NCBI RefSeq assembly: GCF_006438915.1
Contig: NZ_RCZE01000008.1
Span: 1-64,000, forward strand
From: Pseudomonas arsenicoxydans
GTDB lineage: Bacteria; Pseudomonadota; Gammaproteobacteria; Pseudomonadales; Pseudomonadaceae
DNA: 64,000 nt
Direction of reading: 5' to 3'
Positions 49,743 to 58,411 of the stretch are shown piece by piece; positions within the stretch are counted from its first letter, which is position 1; each line of letters opens with the position of its first letter. The position numbers were made by a program, and so were the translations under genes. Under the pieces are notes generated by a model. It was not told the origin of the DNA, did no database searches, and was given only the letters and a program-made list of their open reading frames with translations.

Positions 49743-50921
49743 ATGAACGAAGTCGTAATCGTTGCCGCTACTCGTACCGCCATTGGCAGTTTTCAAGGTG
49801 CCTTGTCCGCGATTCCAGCGACTGAGCTGGGTGCAGCGGTGATTCGCCGCCTGCTGGAAGAAACCGGCCTGGACGGTGCGCAGATCGATGAAGTGATTCT
49901 CGGCCAGGTGCTCACCGCAGGCTCGGGGCAAAACCCGGCACGCCAGACGGCCATCAAGGCCGGCCTGCCGTTTACCACCCCGGCCCTGACCCTGAACAAG
50001 GTCTGCGGCTCGGGCCTCAAGGCTGTGCAACTTGCCGTTCAGGCGATCCGCTGCGGCGACGCCGAGCTGGTGATTGCCGGCGGTCAGGAAAACATGAGCC
50101 TGGCGCCTTATGTGCTGCCCAAAGCGCGCACCGGTTTGCGTCTGGGTCATGCGCAGTTGCAAGACAGCGTCATTCAGGACGGTTTGTGGGACGCCTTCAA
50201 CGATTACCACATGGGCATCACGGCTGAGAATCTGGCCAAGCAGTACAACCTCAGCCGCGAAGATCAGGACGTCTTCGCCGCCACCTCGCAACAGAAAGCC
50301 GCCGCCGCCATCGAAGCGGGCTACTTCAAACGAGAAATCACCCCGATCCTGATTCCTCAGCGCAAGGGCAATCCACTGGTGTTCGATACAGACGAGCAAC
50401 CGCGCCCGGGCAGCACGCTGCAAGCGTTGAGCAACCTTAAACCGGCGTTCCAGAAAGACGGCAGCGTGACCGCCGGTAACTCGTCGACCCTCAACGATGG
50501 CGCCGCCGTGTTGCTGCTGGCCAGCGCCGCCACTGCCCAGGCTCTCGGCTTGCCGGTGCTGGCGCGCATCAAGGCCTATGCCAGCGCAGGCGTGGACCCG
50601 TCGATCATGGGCATCGGCCCGGTCCCGGCCACACGTCTGGTGCTGGAAAAAGCCGGCTGGAGCCTGAACGACCTCGACCTGATCGAAGCCAACGAAGCGT
50701 TCGCCGCGCAATCGCTGGCGGTCGGCAAAGAACTGGGCTGGGACACCGCCAAGGTCAACGTCAACGGGGGTGCGATTGCGCTGGGGCATCCGATCGGCGC
50801 GTCGGGCGCGCGGATTCTAGTGTCGCTGGTGCACGAGCTGATTCGCCGTGACGGCAAAAAAGGCCTGGCCACGTTGTGCATCGGTGGCGGCCAAGGTGTC
50901 AGCCTGGTCATCGAACGATAA
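49743..50921 (+). CDS. phbA: Acetyl-CoA acetyltransferase (biosynthetic thiolase)
   Basis: 392 residues from the ATG at 49743. It condenses two acetyl-CoA to acetoacetyl-CoA, the first step of PHB making. Cys88 in LNKVCGSGLKAVQLA takes the acyl group; NEAFAAQSLAV, GGAIALGHPIGASGAR (His) and CIGGGQGVSLVIER (Cys) are the other active-site loops. It is of the PhaA/AtoB kind, in contrast to the SCP-x-like thiolase at 4699. A strong hairpin terminator follows before phbC. Confidence 0.96.
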   Translation: MNEVVIVAATRTAIGSFQGALSAIPATELGAAVIRRLLEETGLDGAQIDEVILGQVLTAGSGQNPARQTAIKAGLPFTTPALTLNKVCGSGLKAVQLAVQAIRCGDAELVIAGGQENMSLAPYVLPKARTGLRLGHAQLQDSVIQDGLWDAFNDYHMGITAENLAKQYNLSREDQDVFAATSQQKAAAAIEAGYFKREITPILIPQRKGNPLVFDTDEQPRPGSTLQALSNLKPAFQKDGSVTAGNSSTLNDGAAVLLLASAATAQALGLPVLARIKAYASAGVDPSIMGIGPVPATRLVLEKAGWSLNDLDLIEANEAFAAQSLAVGKELGWDTAKVNVNGGAIALGHPIGASGARILVSLVHELIRRDGKKGLATLCIGGGQGVSLVIER

Positions 50922-50954
50922 CAAGAATCACAGGACTGCTTGCTTGACTGCTGA

Positions 50955-50987
50955 CGCGGTGCCGAATTGCGGCACCGCGGTTTTTTT
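50955..50987 (+). terminator. Strong intrinsic terminator between phbA and phbC
   Basis: CGCGGTGCCG (50955-50964) pairs perfectly with CGGCACCGCG (50970-50979) over a five-base AATTG loop; G and seven T residues follow. It lies 33 bases after the phbA stop and 34 before the phbC ATG. Confidence 0.88.
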
Positions 50988-51020
50988 CTGCCCGGTTTAC
51001 CGATGTGGGCAAGGAGCTCC

Positions 51021-52724
51021 ATGGACAATAACGCGCACACCTTCAACACCTTCTGGTCAGGCCAGGTCCCGTTCATTGCCTCCTTTGCAGTGCAACAATT
51101 ACGCCTGTGGGTCAGCACCAATCCATGGTTCACCGGCCAGGAATACGAGAAGTGGTTCGATTTACCACGCACCACACTGGAAAGCCTGCAAGCCGAATAT
51201 CAAACCCAATGGGGTGATCTGGGCCAGCGTCTTCTGACCGGCCAGCCGTTTTCCTTTGAAGATCGACGTTTTTCCAGTGGCAACTGGAGCACGCCGCTGT
51301 TCGGTTCCCTCGCGGCGTTCTACTTGCTCAATGCCGGTTTTCTGCTGAAGCTGCTCGATAAACTGCCGATCAAAGACAAGAAGCCCCGCCAGCGTCTGCT
51401 GTACCTGGTGGAGCAAGCGATTGCCGCCGGTGCCCCCAGCAACTTTCTGGCGAGCAACCCCGATGCCTTGCAACGCGTCGTCGACACTCAGGGCGGCAGC
51501 CTGTTCACCGGCCTGTTGCACCTGGCCAGCGACCTGCAGGAAGGCAAGATGCGCCAGTGCGACAGCGGCGCTTTCAAGGTCGGCGTCGATCTGGCCAACA
51601 CCCCCGGCGAAGTGGTGTTCGAGAACGAACTGTTCCAGTTGATTCAGTACTACCCGCAAAGCGAAACCCAGTACCGGCGCCCGGTGTTCATCGTCCCGCC
51701 GTCGATCAACAAGTACTACATCCTCGACCTGCGCCCGGACAACTCGATGGTTTGCCATCTGCTGCAACAAGGTCACCCGGTCTTCCTGATGTCGTGGCGC
51801 AACTTCGATCAGGCGCACGCCGGCACCACCTGGGATGACCTGATCGACACCGGCATCATCAAAGGCCTGCAAGTGACCCGCGAGATCAGCGGCGAGCAAC
51901 GCCCCAATTGCGTGGGTTTCTGCATCGGCGGGACGTTGTTGAGTTCGGCGCTGGCCGTACTGGCGGCGCGCGGCGACAAGGACATCGCCAGCGTGAGCCT
52001 GTTGACCACCTTCCTCGATTACCTCGACACCGGCCCTATCGACATCTTCGTCGACGAACAACTGGTGGCCTACCGCGAGCGCACCATCGGCGGCCAGGAG
52101 GGTCCCATCGGCCTGTTCAAGGGCGAGGACATGGGCAACACCTTCTCGCTGTTGCGCCCCAACGATTTGTGGTGGAACTACAACGTTGACAAATACCTCA
52201 AGGGCCAGAAGCCGATCCCCCTCGACCTGTTGTTCTGGAACAACGACAGTACCAACCTTCCGGGACCGATGTACTGCTGGTATCTGCGCCACACCTATCT
52301 GCAAAACGACCTGAAATCCGGCGATCTGGACTGTTGCGGGGTCAAACTCGACCTGCGCGCCATCGATGCACCGGCGTACATCCTCGCTACCCACGACGAT
52401 CACATCGTGCCGTGGCGCAGCGCTTATGCCAGCACCCAACTGCTTTCCGGGACCAAGCGCTTCGTGCTGGGTGCCTCAGGGCACATCGCCGGAGTGATCA
52501 ACCCGCCGGCCAGGGAAAAACGCCATTACTGGACCAACAATCGTGTTTCGAAGGATCCTGACACCTGGTTCATGAATGCCCAGGAACAGGCCGGTAGCTG
52601 GTGGAGTGACTGGTTCGTCTGGCTGGCAGACCAGTCCGGCGAGCGCCAGCCTTCCGTGCTGCACACCGGCAACACGCAATACCCGGTGCTGGAATCGGCA
52701 CCCGGGCGTTATGTGATGCAATGA
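51021..52724 (+). CDS. phbC: Class I poly(3-hydroxybutyrate) synthase
   Basis: 567 residues from the ATG at 51021, with AAGGAG ahead; the frame open from 50967 runs back through the terminator and is not used. It joins 3-hydroxybutyryl-CoA units into PHB at the granule. The N-terminal PhaC_N domain is TFWSGQVPFIASFAVQQLRL and on. The lipase-box-like VGFCIGGTLLSS has the active Cys301; Asp460 in THDDHIVPWRSAY and His488 in LGASGHIAGVIN complete the triad. FIVPPSINKYYILDLRPDNS is a class I/II hallmark. Its length and two-block locus fit class I, short-chain, unlike the phaC1/phaC2 medium-chain enzymes native to Pseudomonas. It follows phbA but after a terminator hairpin. Confidence 0.96.
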   Translation: MDNNAHTFNTFWSGQVPFIASFAVQQLRLWVSTNPWFTGQEYEKWFDLPRTTLESLQAEYQTQWGDLGQRLLTGQPFSFEDRRFSSGNWSTPLFGSLAAFYLLNAGFLLKLLDKLPIKDKKPRQRLLYLVEQAIAAGAPSNFLASNPDALQRVVDTQGGSLFTGLLHLASDLQEGKMRQCDSGAFKVGVDLANTPGEVVFENELFQLIQYYPQSETQYRRPVFIVPPSINKYYILDLRPDNSMVCHLLQQGHPVFLMSWRNFDQAHAGTTWDDLIDTGIIKGLQVTREISGEQRPNCVGFCIGGTLLSSALAVLAARGDKDIASVSLLTTFLDYLDTGPIDIFVDEQLVAYRERTIGGQEGPIGLFKGEDMGNTFSLLRPNDLWWNYNVDKYLKGQKPIPLDLLFWNNDSTNLPGPMYCWYLRHTYLQNDLKSGDLDCCGVKLDLRAIDAPAYILATHDDHIVPWRSAYASTQLLSGTKRFVLGASGHIAGVINPPAREKRHYWTNNRVSKDPDTWFMNAQEQAGSWWSDWFVWLADQSGERQPSVLHTGNTQYPVLESAPGRYVMQ

Positions 52725-52729
52725 CCGAC

Positions 52730-52762
52730 GGCCCCGCGCACTCACCGGGTTTGCGCGGGGCC
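52730..52762 (+). terminator. Hairpin after phbC, likely terminator
   Basis: GGCCCCGCGC (52730-52739) pairs with GCGCGGGGCC (52753-52762); loop of 13 bases, followed by GTTCTTC. A weak T tract, but a strong stem straight after the stop. Confidence 0.7.
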
Positions 52763-52869
52763 GTTCTTCGCGCGTCTTCGCATAAAAACCAAACACAGCA
52801 CATCGCTTCAATATTCCCGCCTGAATCTGCGCAACCATGGCCTCCTCACCCACCCGTAAGGACCTCGCC

Positions 52870-53523
52870 ATGGCCATCGCCAAAGCTGTACCCGGCAAAA
52901 CCCTGCTGACCCCGACCGACCACACCCTGATCATGATCGACCATCAATCGCAAATGTCCTTTGCGACCAAGTCCATCGACGCGGTGACCCTGCGCAACAA
53001 CGCAGCGCTGGTGGCCAAGGCGGCCCGCGGCTTCAAGGTCTCGACCATTCTCACCACCGTGGCCGAGAAGAGCTTTTCCGGTCCGATCTTCGACGAAATC
53101 AAGTCCGTGTTCCCGGAACACAACGTGATCGACCGTACCAGCATGAACACCTGGGAAGACGAGCGCATTGCCGTTGAAGTGAACAAGTTCGGCAAGCAGA
53201 AAATCGTCCTGGCCGGCCTCTGGACCTCCGTGTGCATCGTCGGCCCGGCACTGTCGGCCATCGACCAGGGTTTCGAGGTGTACGTGATCGCCGATGCCTG
53301 CGGCGACGTCACCACCGAAGCCCATGAAATGGCCATGCAACGCATGATTCAGATCGGTGCGCGTCCGATGACTTCGCTGCAATACCTGCTTGAGCTGCAG
53401 CGTGACTGGGCGCGCGGTGAAACCTACGACGAAACCGTGAAAACCTCGATCGCCAATGGCGGTGCCTACGGTCTGGGCCTGATCTATGCCAAGAGCATGT
53501 TCGGTGCCTCGGAAGCCCACTAA
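52870..53523 (+). CDS. Isochorismatase-like cysteine hydrolase (YcaC-like)
   Basis: 217 residues from the ATG at 52870, with AAGGACC ahead; an ATG at 52837 would add eleven residues. It holds the isochorismatase fold triad: Asp in HTLIMIDHQSQMSF, Lys probably in TVAEKSFSGP, and Cys in LAGLWTSVCIVGPALSAID. IADACGDVTTEAHEMAMQRM follows as in the YcaC group. Substrate unknown: such hydrolases work on amides, isochorismate and more. It sits behind the PHB locus and ahead of an OprD porin on the same strand; any link to the polymer is unproven. Confidence 0.87.
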   Translation: MAIAKAVPGKTLLTPTDHTLIMIDHQSQMSFATKSIDAVTLRNNAALVAKAARGFKVSTILTTVAEKSFSGPIFDEIKSVFPEHNVIDRTSMNTWEDERIAVEVNKFGKQKIVLAGLWTSVCIVGPALSAIDQGFEVYVIADACGDVTTEAHEMAMQRMIQIGARPMTSLQYLLELQRDWARGETYDETVKTSIANGGAYGLGLIYAKSMFGASEAH

Positions 53524-53577
53524 GCAACAACCAGCGGCTCCGTACACGCGGAGTCGCTGCCCGGTGGTGATTGATCG

Positions 53578-54912
53578 ATGACGTTTTTCAAGCGCAAACC
53601 CGGTCTGCCGTTCTGGTTGTCGGTGATAGTCGCCGGCACGGCCGCAACGGCGCAGGCGGACGAAATGGCGCAAGCCGGGCAAGGGTTCCTGGACGGTGCG
53701 ACGCTGAATGTCCTCAGCCGCAACTTCTACCTCAACAGTGATTACCGCTCTCCTTCGCCGTCCGGCAAAAGCTACAAGGCGGAATGGGCGCAAGGTTTCA
53801 TTGGCGCATTCGAGTCTGGATTTACCCCCGGCCTCTTGGGATTCGGCCTCGATAGCCACGCCTTTTTGGGCTTGAAACTCGACAGTGGCAAGGGCAGTTC
53901 AGGCACCGGATTGCTGCCGGTGGGCAGTGACGGGCGAAGCGACGACAACTATTCCAGCGCCGGCGGCGCGCTGAAAATCAAGGCCTCGAAAACCACCTTG
54001 GCGTACGGCGAGATGATGGTCGAAGCCCCGGTGTTCGACACCGCCGACAAACGTCTGCAACCGGAATACGCCACCGGTTTTCTGCTGAACAGCCGTGAAT
54101 TTGATGGCATGAATCTGCAGGCCGGCCACTTTACGGCGTTCAAGAATCAGGACAATTCAACGAGCAAGGGCAATTTTTCCGGTTACGGGGCCAACACCGA
54201 CGCCGGTGGCATTTCGTTTGCCGGCGCCGACCTGTTCACCCAAAGCCCCGTCGGCGGTGCGCTGTATGCCTCGACGCTGACCGACACCTGGCATCAGTAC
54301 TACGGCAACGTGCACTTCAAGCAATCCAGAGTATTCGTCGACGCCAATGTCTACCACACACGGGACACGGGCGAGGCATTGTCCGGCGCCATCGACAACA
54401 CCGCTTTCAGCCTGTCCGGCAAATACACCGTCGACGCCCACGGCTTCACTCTGGCTTACCAGAAAGTCAACGGTGACACCCCGTTCGACTTCGTCGGTGG
54501 CGACTCCATCTACCTCGCCAACTCGATCAAGTACGCCGACTTCAACGGCGCCCACGAACAATCCTGGCAAGCCCGCTACGATCTCGACCTGAGCACCTTC
54601 GGCGTCCCCGGCCTGGCCTTCATGACGCGTTACGTCAAAGGCACGCAGATCGACGGGACCCATGCCCCCCAGGGCGGCGCCTATAACCCGTTCGACGCCG
54701 CGACCGGCACCTTCGTGCCGCAACAAGGCGACGGCGGTCGGCATTGGGAGCGCGACATCGATTTGCGCTACATCGTGCAATCGGGGGCGGCCAAGGACTT
54801 GTCGCTGCAACTGTCCCATGTGTCGCACCGCGCCAACCCGGCGCAGGCAGGCGATGATATCGACCGGGTGTATGTGGTGATCCAGTACCCGTTGAACTTC
54901 GGGCCTTTCTGA
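53578..54912 (+). CDS. OprD family outer-membrane porin (second copy)
   Basis: 444 residues. The signal peptide is MTFFKRKPGLPFWLSVIVAG to ATAQADE. The mature part has GATLNVLSRNFYLNSDYRSP, WAQGFIGAFESGFTPGLLGF and SHAFLGLKLDSGKGSSGTGL, and ends in DRVYVVIQYPLNFGPF, an OprD barrel with a C-terminal Phe. It is clearly a paralogue of the porin at 42131, but they differ in most loops. It follows the cysteine hydrolase by 54 bp, a gap holding an imperfect hairpin (AGCGGCTCCG/CGGAGTCGCT), so they may share a transcript. The substrate is unknown. Confidence 0.92.
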   Translation: MTFFKRKPGLPFWLSVIVAGTAATAQADEMAQAGQGFLDGATLNVLSRNFYLNSDYRSPSPSGKSYKAEWAQGFIGAFESGFTPGLLGFGLDSHAFLGLKLDSGKGSSGTGLLPVGSDGRSDDNYSSAGGALKIKASKTTLAYGEMMVEAPVFDTADKRLQPEYATGFLLNSREFDGMNLQAGHFTAFKNQDNSTSKGNFSGYGANTDAGGISFAGADLFTQSPVGGALYASTLTDTWHQYYGNVHFKQSRVFVDANVYHTRDTGEALSGAIDNTAFSLSGKYTVDAHGFTLAYQKVNGDTPFDFVGGDSIYLANSIKYADFNGAHEQSWQARYDLDLSTFGVPGLAFMTRYVKGTQIDGTHAPQGGAYNPFDAATGTFVPQQGDGGRHWERDIDLRYIVQSGAAKDLSLQLSHVSHRANPAQAGDDIDRVYVVIQYPLNFGPF

Positions 54913-54921
54913 TCGGGAAAA

Positions 54922-55017
54922 TGGCGGAAGGCAGCCGGAGTCGAACCTGCCCGGGAACGGATGCCGTCCCCAACCGGGTTTGAAGCCCGGCCGCGCCACC
55001 GGGCGCGATTGCCTTCC
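54922..55017 (-). tRNA. selC: tRNA-Sec (anticodon UCA)
   Basis: 96 bases with the CCA end encoded. Read from 55017: GGAAGGCAATCGCGCCCGGT, then a very long extra arm, with the anticodon loop CTTCAAA (UCA; complement of 54981-54983). The acceptor stem GGAAGGCA pairs with TGCCTTCC near the 3' end, eight base pairs as in bacterial tRNA-Sec. It begins six bases behind the selB stop, so it is likely cut out of the selAB message or transcribed with it. Confidence 0.95.
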
Positions 55018-55023
55018 TTGAAC

Positions 55024-56931
55024 TCAGTGATCGTCTTTTTGCGCCAAGGCACTGTCGAGACGGATCTGGCGTTTGTCGCCCATCCGGCGAGTCAGGCCGA
55101 TGCGGTCAAAGTACTCGAGAATCTGAATGCTGCGTTTGCGCCCCAGGCCGACCGCATCGCGAAACGCCGCGACCTGAATCACCGGGTCGTGCTCGGCCAA
55201 TTGCAACAGCATAGCCGCCAATCGGCGGATCATCGCCTCGGTGTAGAACAGGTCCCGCACCACCTGATGCAGCAGCCCCAGCCGCGCCATTTTGCGCAGC
55301 AGCAGGCGCACGGTCGTCTCGTCATGCCCCAGTTGGCGTACCCACGGCGGATCGAGACCGGCCTGTTCGAACAGCGGTTGCAAGCGCTGCCACAGGGCTT
55401 CGTCCTCTTCGTTCAAGCGCACTTGATGACTGGGTAAATGCAGCCATGGTCCGTTGGTGGCGATGGCGCCGCTGGCCAATAAGTCGTCGATCAGACGAAG
55501 GAACGTCGAGCGCTCCAGCGTGGTAGCAGTGAAGCGGCGCAGGCGATCGCGGTCCGGGCCCATTTGGTCCGGTTCAAGTGCGTGGAAACGTGCGAGGTGT
55601 TCCAGCAAAGGCGTTTTCAGGGCTTCCCAACGAGCCGAACTGAACAACAGCACACCTTGACGGGTCTCGATCAAACGCACGTCATCGGGTAACACCCAGG
55701 TCGCGCGCGGACGGTTGAACTGACGCTCCAGTTGCCGTGGATCGAGGCCGGTGTCGCTGTTGGCCAGCAAGGCCGGCAATAGTTCTTCCAGCGAATGGCG
55801 GGTGGCGAGCGCCTGAAGCTGCGCCAGTCGTTCGGGGCTGCGGCGGTGTCGGGTCGGGGCAAACGGATCAAGCACCCGACCACCGCCGAGGGTGCGCTGG
55901 GCGCTTTGATCCCGCAGGATCAACGGATCGTCCTTCACCGCCTGCACCGGGGCATTCAGCAGGATCTGCGCGAACATCCGCCCGCCCGGTGCCAGGCTCG
56001 CATCTTCCAGCAACGCCACCCGCCCCGTCACGTCCTGAGTGCCGAGGTGAACATGCACCGGCTGAAAATGTTCGAAGGATTTGGCTTCGCTGCGCAGCAA
56101 TCGCAGGTCGATGTCCAGTCGCTGAGTCGGGGCATACAGCCACTCGGCCAGCAGCCATTGACCACGGTGGATGTGCTCCAGCGCCAGGCGTTCGGCACTC
56201 AGGTTCAATGCCACGCGTTGACCGGCAAACGCTGTGTCCGCCGCCCGATTTTGCGCGTGCAAACCTCGCACCCGCACAGGTTTGCCCAACGGGCTCAACA
56301 CCAGTGTGTCGCCCACCGTGACTTGCCCGGACAATGCCGTACCCGTCACCACAATACCGGCGCCAGCCACACTGAAAGCCCGATCAATCGCCAGACGAAA
56401 GCCACCGTCGGTACTGCGTTGATGCACGTCACGCTGTGCGTCGAGCAAGGCCTTGCGCAGTGCCTCGACGCCCTCCCCGGTCACACTCGACAGCGCGATC
56501 TGTGGCGCATCGGCATAGGGTCCGGGCGCCAATAGCGTGGTCATTTGTTCATGGACGGCTTGCACCCTGGCCGGTTCGACCCGGTCGCATTTGGTGATCG
56601 CCACCAGTGCCCGGGGAATCCCCAGCAATTCAACAATCGCCAGGTGTTCGCGGGTTTGCGGCATGACGCCGTCATCCGCGGCGACCACCAGCAACACCAG
56701 ATCAATGCCCTGCGCCCCGGCCAGCATGTTGTGGGTGAACCGCTCGTGACCGGGAACGTCGATGAACCCGGTCAATTCGGCGCCCGGTTCCAGCGCGGCA
56801 TACAGGTAGCCGAGGTCGATGGTCATGCCGCGTTCGCGCTCTTCCCGGCGTTTGTCGCCGGCCTGCCCGGTCAACGCCTGCAGCAGCGCAGTCTTGCCGT
56901 GATCGATGTGCCCTGCAGTGCCGACGATCAC
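55024..56931 (-). CDS. selB: Selenocysteine-specific translation elongation factor
   Basis: 635 residues when started at the GTG at 56931 (VIVGTAGHIDHGKTALLQAL), which overlaps the selA stop by four bases (GTGA); upstream residues in the same open frame lie inside selA. The EF-Tu-like part has GHIDHGKT, DVPGHERFTHNML (DxxG) and TKCD. Then come the beta domains and, from about residue 380, the winged helices that hold the SECIS hairpin, with RKRSIQILEYFDRIGLTRRM near the end. It brings Sec-tRNA to the ribosome at UGA codons such as that in fdnG at 63408. Confidence 0.95.
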   Translation of the reverse strand: MIVGTAGHIDHGKTALLQALTGQAGDKRREERERGMTIDLGYLYAALEPGAELTGFIDVPGHERFTHNMLAGAQGIDLVLLVVAADDGVMPQTREHLAIVELLGIPRALVAITKCDRVEPARVQAVHEQMTTLLAPGPYADAPQIALSSVTGEGVEALRKALLDAQRDVHQRSTDGGFRLAIDRAFSVAGAGIVVTGTALSGQVTVGDTLVLSPLGKPVRVRGLHAQNRAADTAFAGQRVALNLSAERLALEHIHRGQWLLAEWLYAPTQRLDIDLRLLRSEAKSFEHFQPVHVHLGTQDVTGRVALLEDASLAPGGRMFAQILLNAPVQAVKDDPLILRDQSAQRTLGGGRVLDPFAPTRHRRSPERLAQLQALATRHSLEELLPALLANSDTGLDPRQLERQFNRPRATWVLPDDVRLIETRQGVLLFSSARWEALKTPLLEHLARFHALEPDQMGPDRDRLRRFTATTLERSTFLRLIDDLLASGAIATNGPWLHLPSHQVRLNEEDEALWQRLQPLFEQAGLDPPWVRQLGHDETTVRLLLRKMARLGLLHQVVRDLFYTEAMIRRLAAMLLQLAEHDPVIQVAAFRDAVGLGRKRSIQILEYFDRIGLTRRMGDKRQIRLDSALAQKDDH

Positions 56932-58358
56932 TCTGCCCGCCCCTCGACGGACAACTGATCGAGTTGTTGCAGCCATGCGGTTTCGTCGTCGAGTTGCCGC
57001 AAGTCCAGCCACAGCGCGTCGTCATCGATACGGCCCAGCACTGGAATGGCCAATTGACGGAACGCGGCTTCCAGCCCCAGCAGTTGCCGGCCGCGTAGAC
57101 GTTTGGACACATTAGGCCGCAGGCATAACGCGGCGCTCGGCAAGCGCGCCACCGGTTGGCTGCCGCTGCCGATCATGCCCAGCGCCGGCAGCGCACTGAC
57201 GCTCCAGCCGTCACCCAATACGTGTGCCAGCGACGGTTGCAGCCGTTCGGACTGGGCTTGGATGTCGGCTTGCGGACGAGTCAGCAGGCGCAGGCTCGGC
57301 AAACGTTCCGCCAGCCGATCCGGGTCGCGGTACAAACCCAGCACCGCCTCGAGGGCGGCCAAGGTCAGTTTGTCGACCCGCAGTGCGCGTTTCAGCGGGT
57401 TCTTCTTGATCTTCGCGATCAGGTCCTTGCGCCCGACAATCAACCCCGCCTGCGGGCCACCCAACAATTTGTCGCCACTGAAGGTGACGATGTCCGCGCC
57501 ATCGAGCAGCGCCTGACGCACCGTCGGTTCGGCGGGCAGGCCCCAGCGAGTCAGGTCCAGCAGACTGCCGCTGCCGAGGTCTTCGAGCAGCGGCAAGCCA
57601 TGACTGTGTGCCAACTGCGCGAGTTCGGCGGTTGGCACCCGCGCGGTGAAACCTTCGATGCTGTAATTGCTCGCATGCACCCGCATCACCAGACCGCTGC
57701 GCGGGCCGATGGCCGCCTCGTAATCACGGGCATGGGTGCGGTTGGTGGTGCCAACTTCATGCAGCCGAACCCCGGCCCGCGCCATGATGTCGGGAATGCG
57801 AAACGCGCCGCCGATTTCAATCAGCTCGCCCCGGGAAATGATCCCTTCCTTGCGTGCGCCCAAACTGTTGAGCGTCAGCAGCACCGCCGCCGCGTTGTTG
57901 TTGACCACGGTCACCGCTTCGGCGCCGGTCAGTTCGCGGATCAGGCCTTCAATCAGGTCATCACGGTCGCCACGCTTGCCGCTTTGCAGGTCAAATTCAA
58001 GATTGAGTGGATAACGCGCGGCCATTTGTACGGCTTCGATAGCGACTTCGGGGAGCAACGCCCGTCCGAGGTTGGTGTGCAGCACGGTGCCGGTCAGGTT
58101 GAACACCCGGCGCACTTGGCTTTGGTGATGCCGGGCCAGACGCTCACCCGCCCGCCCCGCCAAAACCTGCGGGCTGATTTCCACCGCATCGAGTTGCCCG
58201 GTCTGGACCGGCTCGCGCAAGTCATCGAGTAATTGCCGCAGGCTCGCCAGCAGCGCGTCCCGTCCATAGCGCTCGGCCAACGGTTGGCAGGCGGGATGGC
58301 GCAGCAGACTGTCGATGGAAGGCAGCCGCAAGGTTTGAATGGCGGAAGTTGAAGGCAT
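56928..58358 (-). CDS. selA: L-seryl-tRNA(Sec) selenium transferase
   Basis: 476 residues from ATG at 58358, with AGGAG ahead; a longer frame to 58568 lies in fdhE. It changes Ser-tRNA-Sec into Sec-tRNA-Sec with selenophosphate. PLP is held by Lys297 in VTFSGDKLLGGPQAGLIVGR. RVFNLTGTVLHTNLGRALLP and TVVNNNAAAVLLTLNSL are further family marks. Translation is probably coupled to selB by the GTGA overlap. The selenophosphate synthetase gene selD is not in the window. Confidence 0.97.
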   Translation of the reverse strand: MPSTSAIQTLRLPSIDSLLRHPACQPLAERYGRDALLASLRQLLDDLREPVQTGQLDAVEISPQVLAGRAGERLARHHQSQVRRVFNLTGTVLHTNLGRALLPEVAIEAVQMAARYPLNLEFDLQSGKRGDRDDLIEGLIRELTGAEAVTVVNNNAAAVLLTLNSLGARKEGIISRGELIEIGGAFRIPDIMARAGVRLHEVGTTNRTHARDYEAAIGPRSGLVMRVHASNYSIEGFTARVPTAELAQLAHSHGLPLLEDLGSGSLLDLTRWGLPAEPTVRQALLDGADIVTFSGDKLLGGPQAGLIVGRKDLIAKIKKNPLKRALRVDKLTLAALEAVLGLYRDPDRLAERLPSLRLLTRPQADIQAQSERLQPSLAHVLGDGWSVSALPALGMIGSGSQPVARLPSAALCLRPNVSKRLRGRQLLGLEAAFRQLAIPVLGRIDDDALWLDLRQLDDETAWLQQLDQLSVEGRAE

Positions 58359-58411
58359 CAGGCGCTCCTGGAAACGATTGACCGTCGCGCCTGAGTGTAG
58401 TCGTTGAGTGT

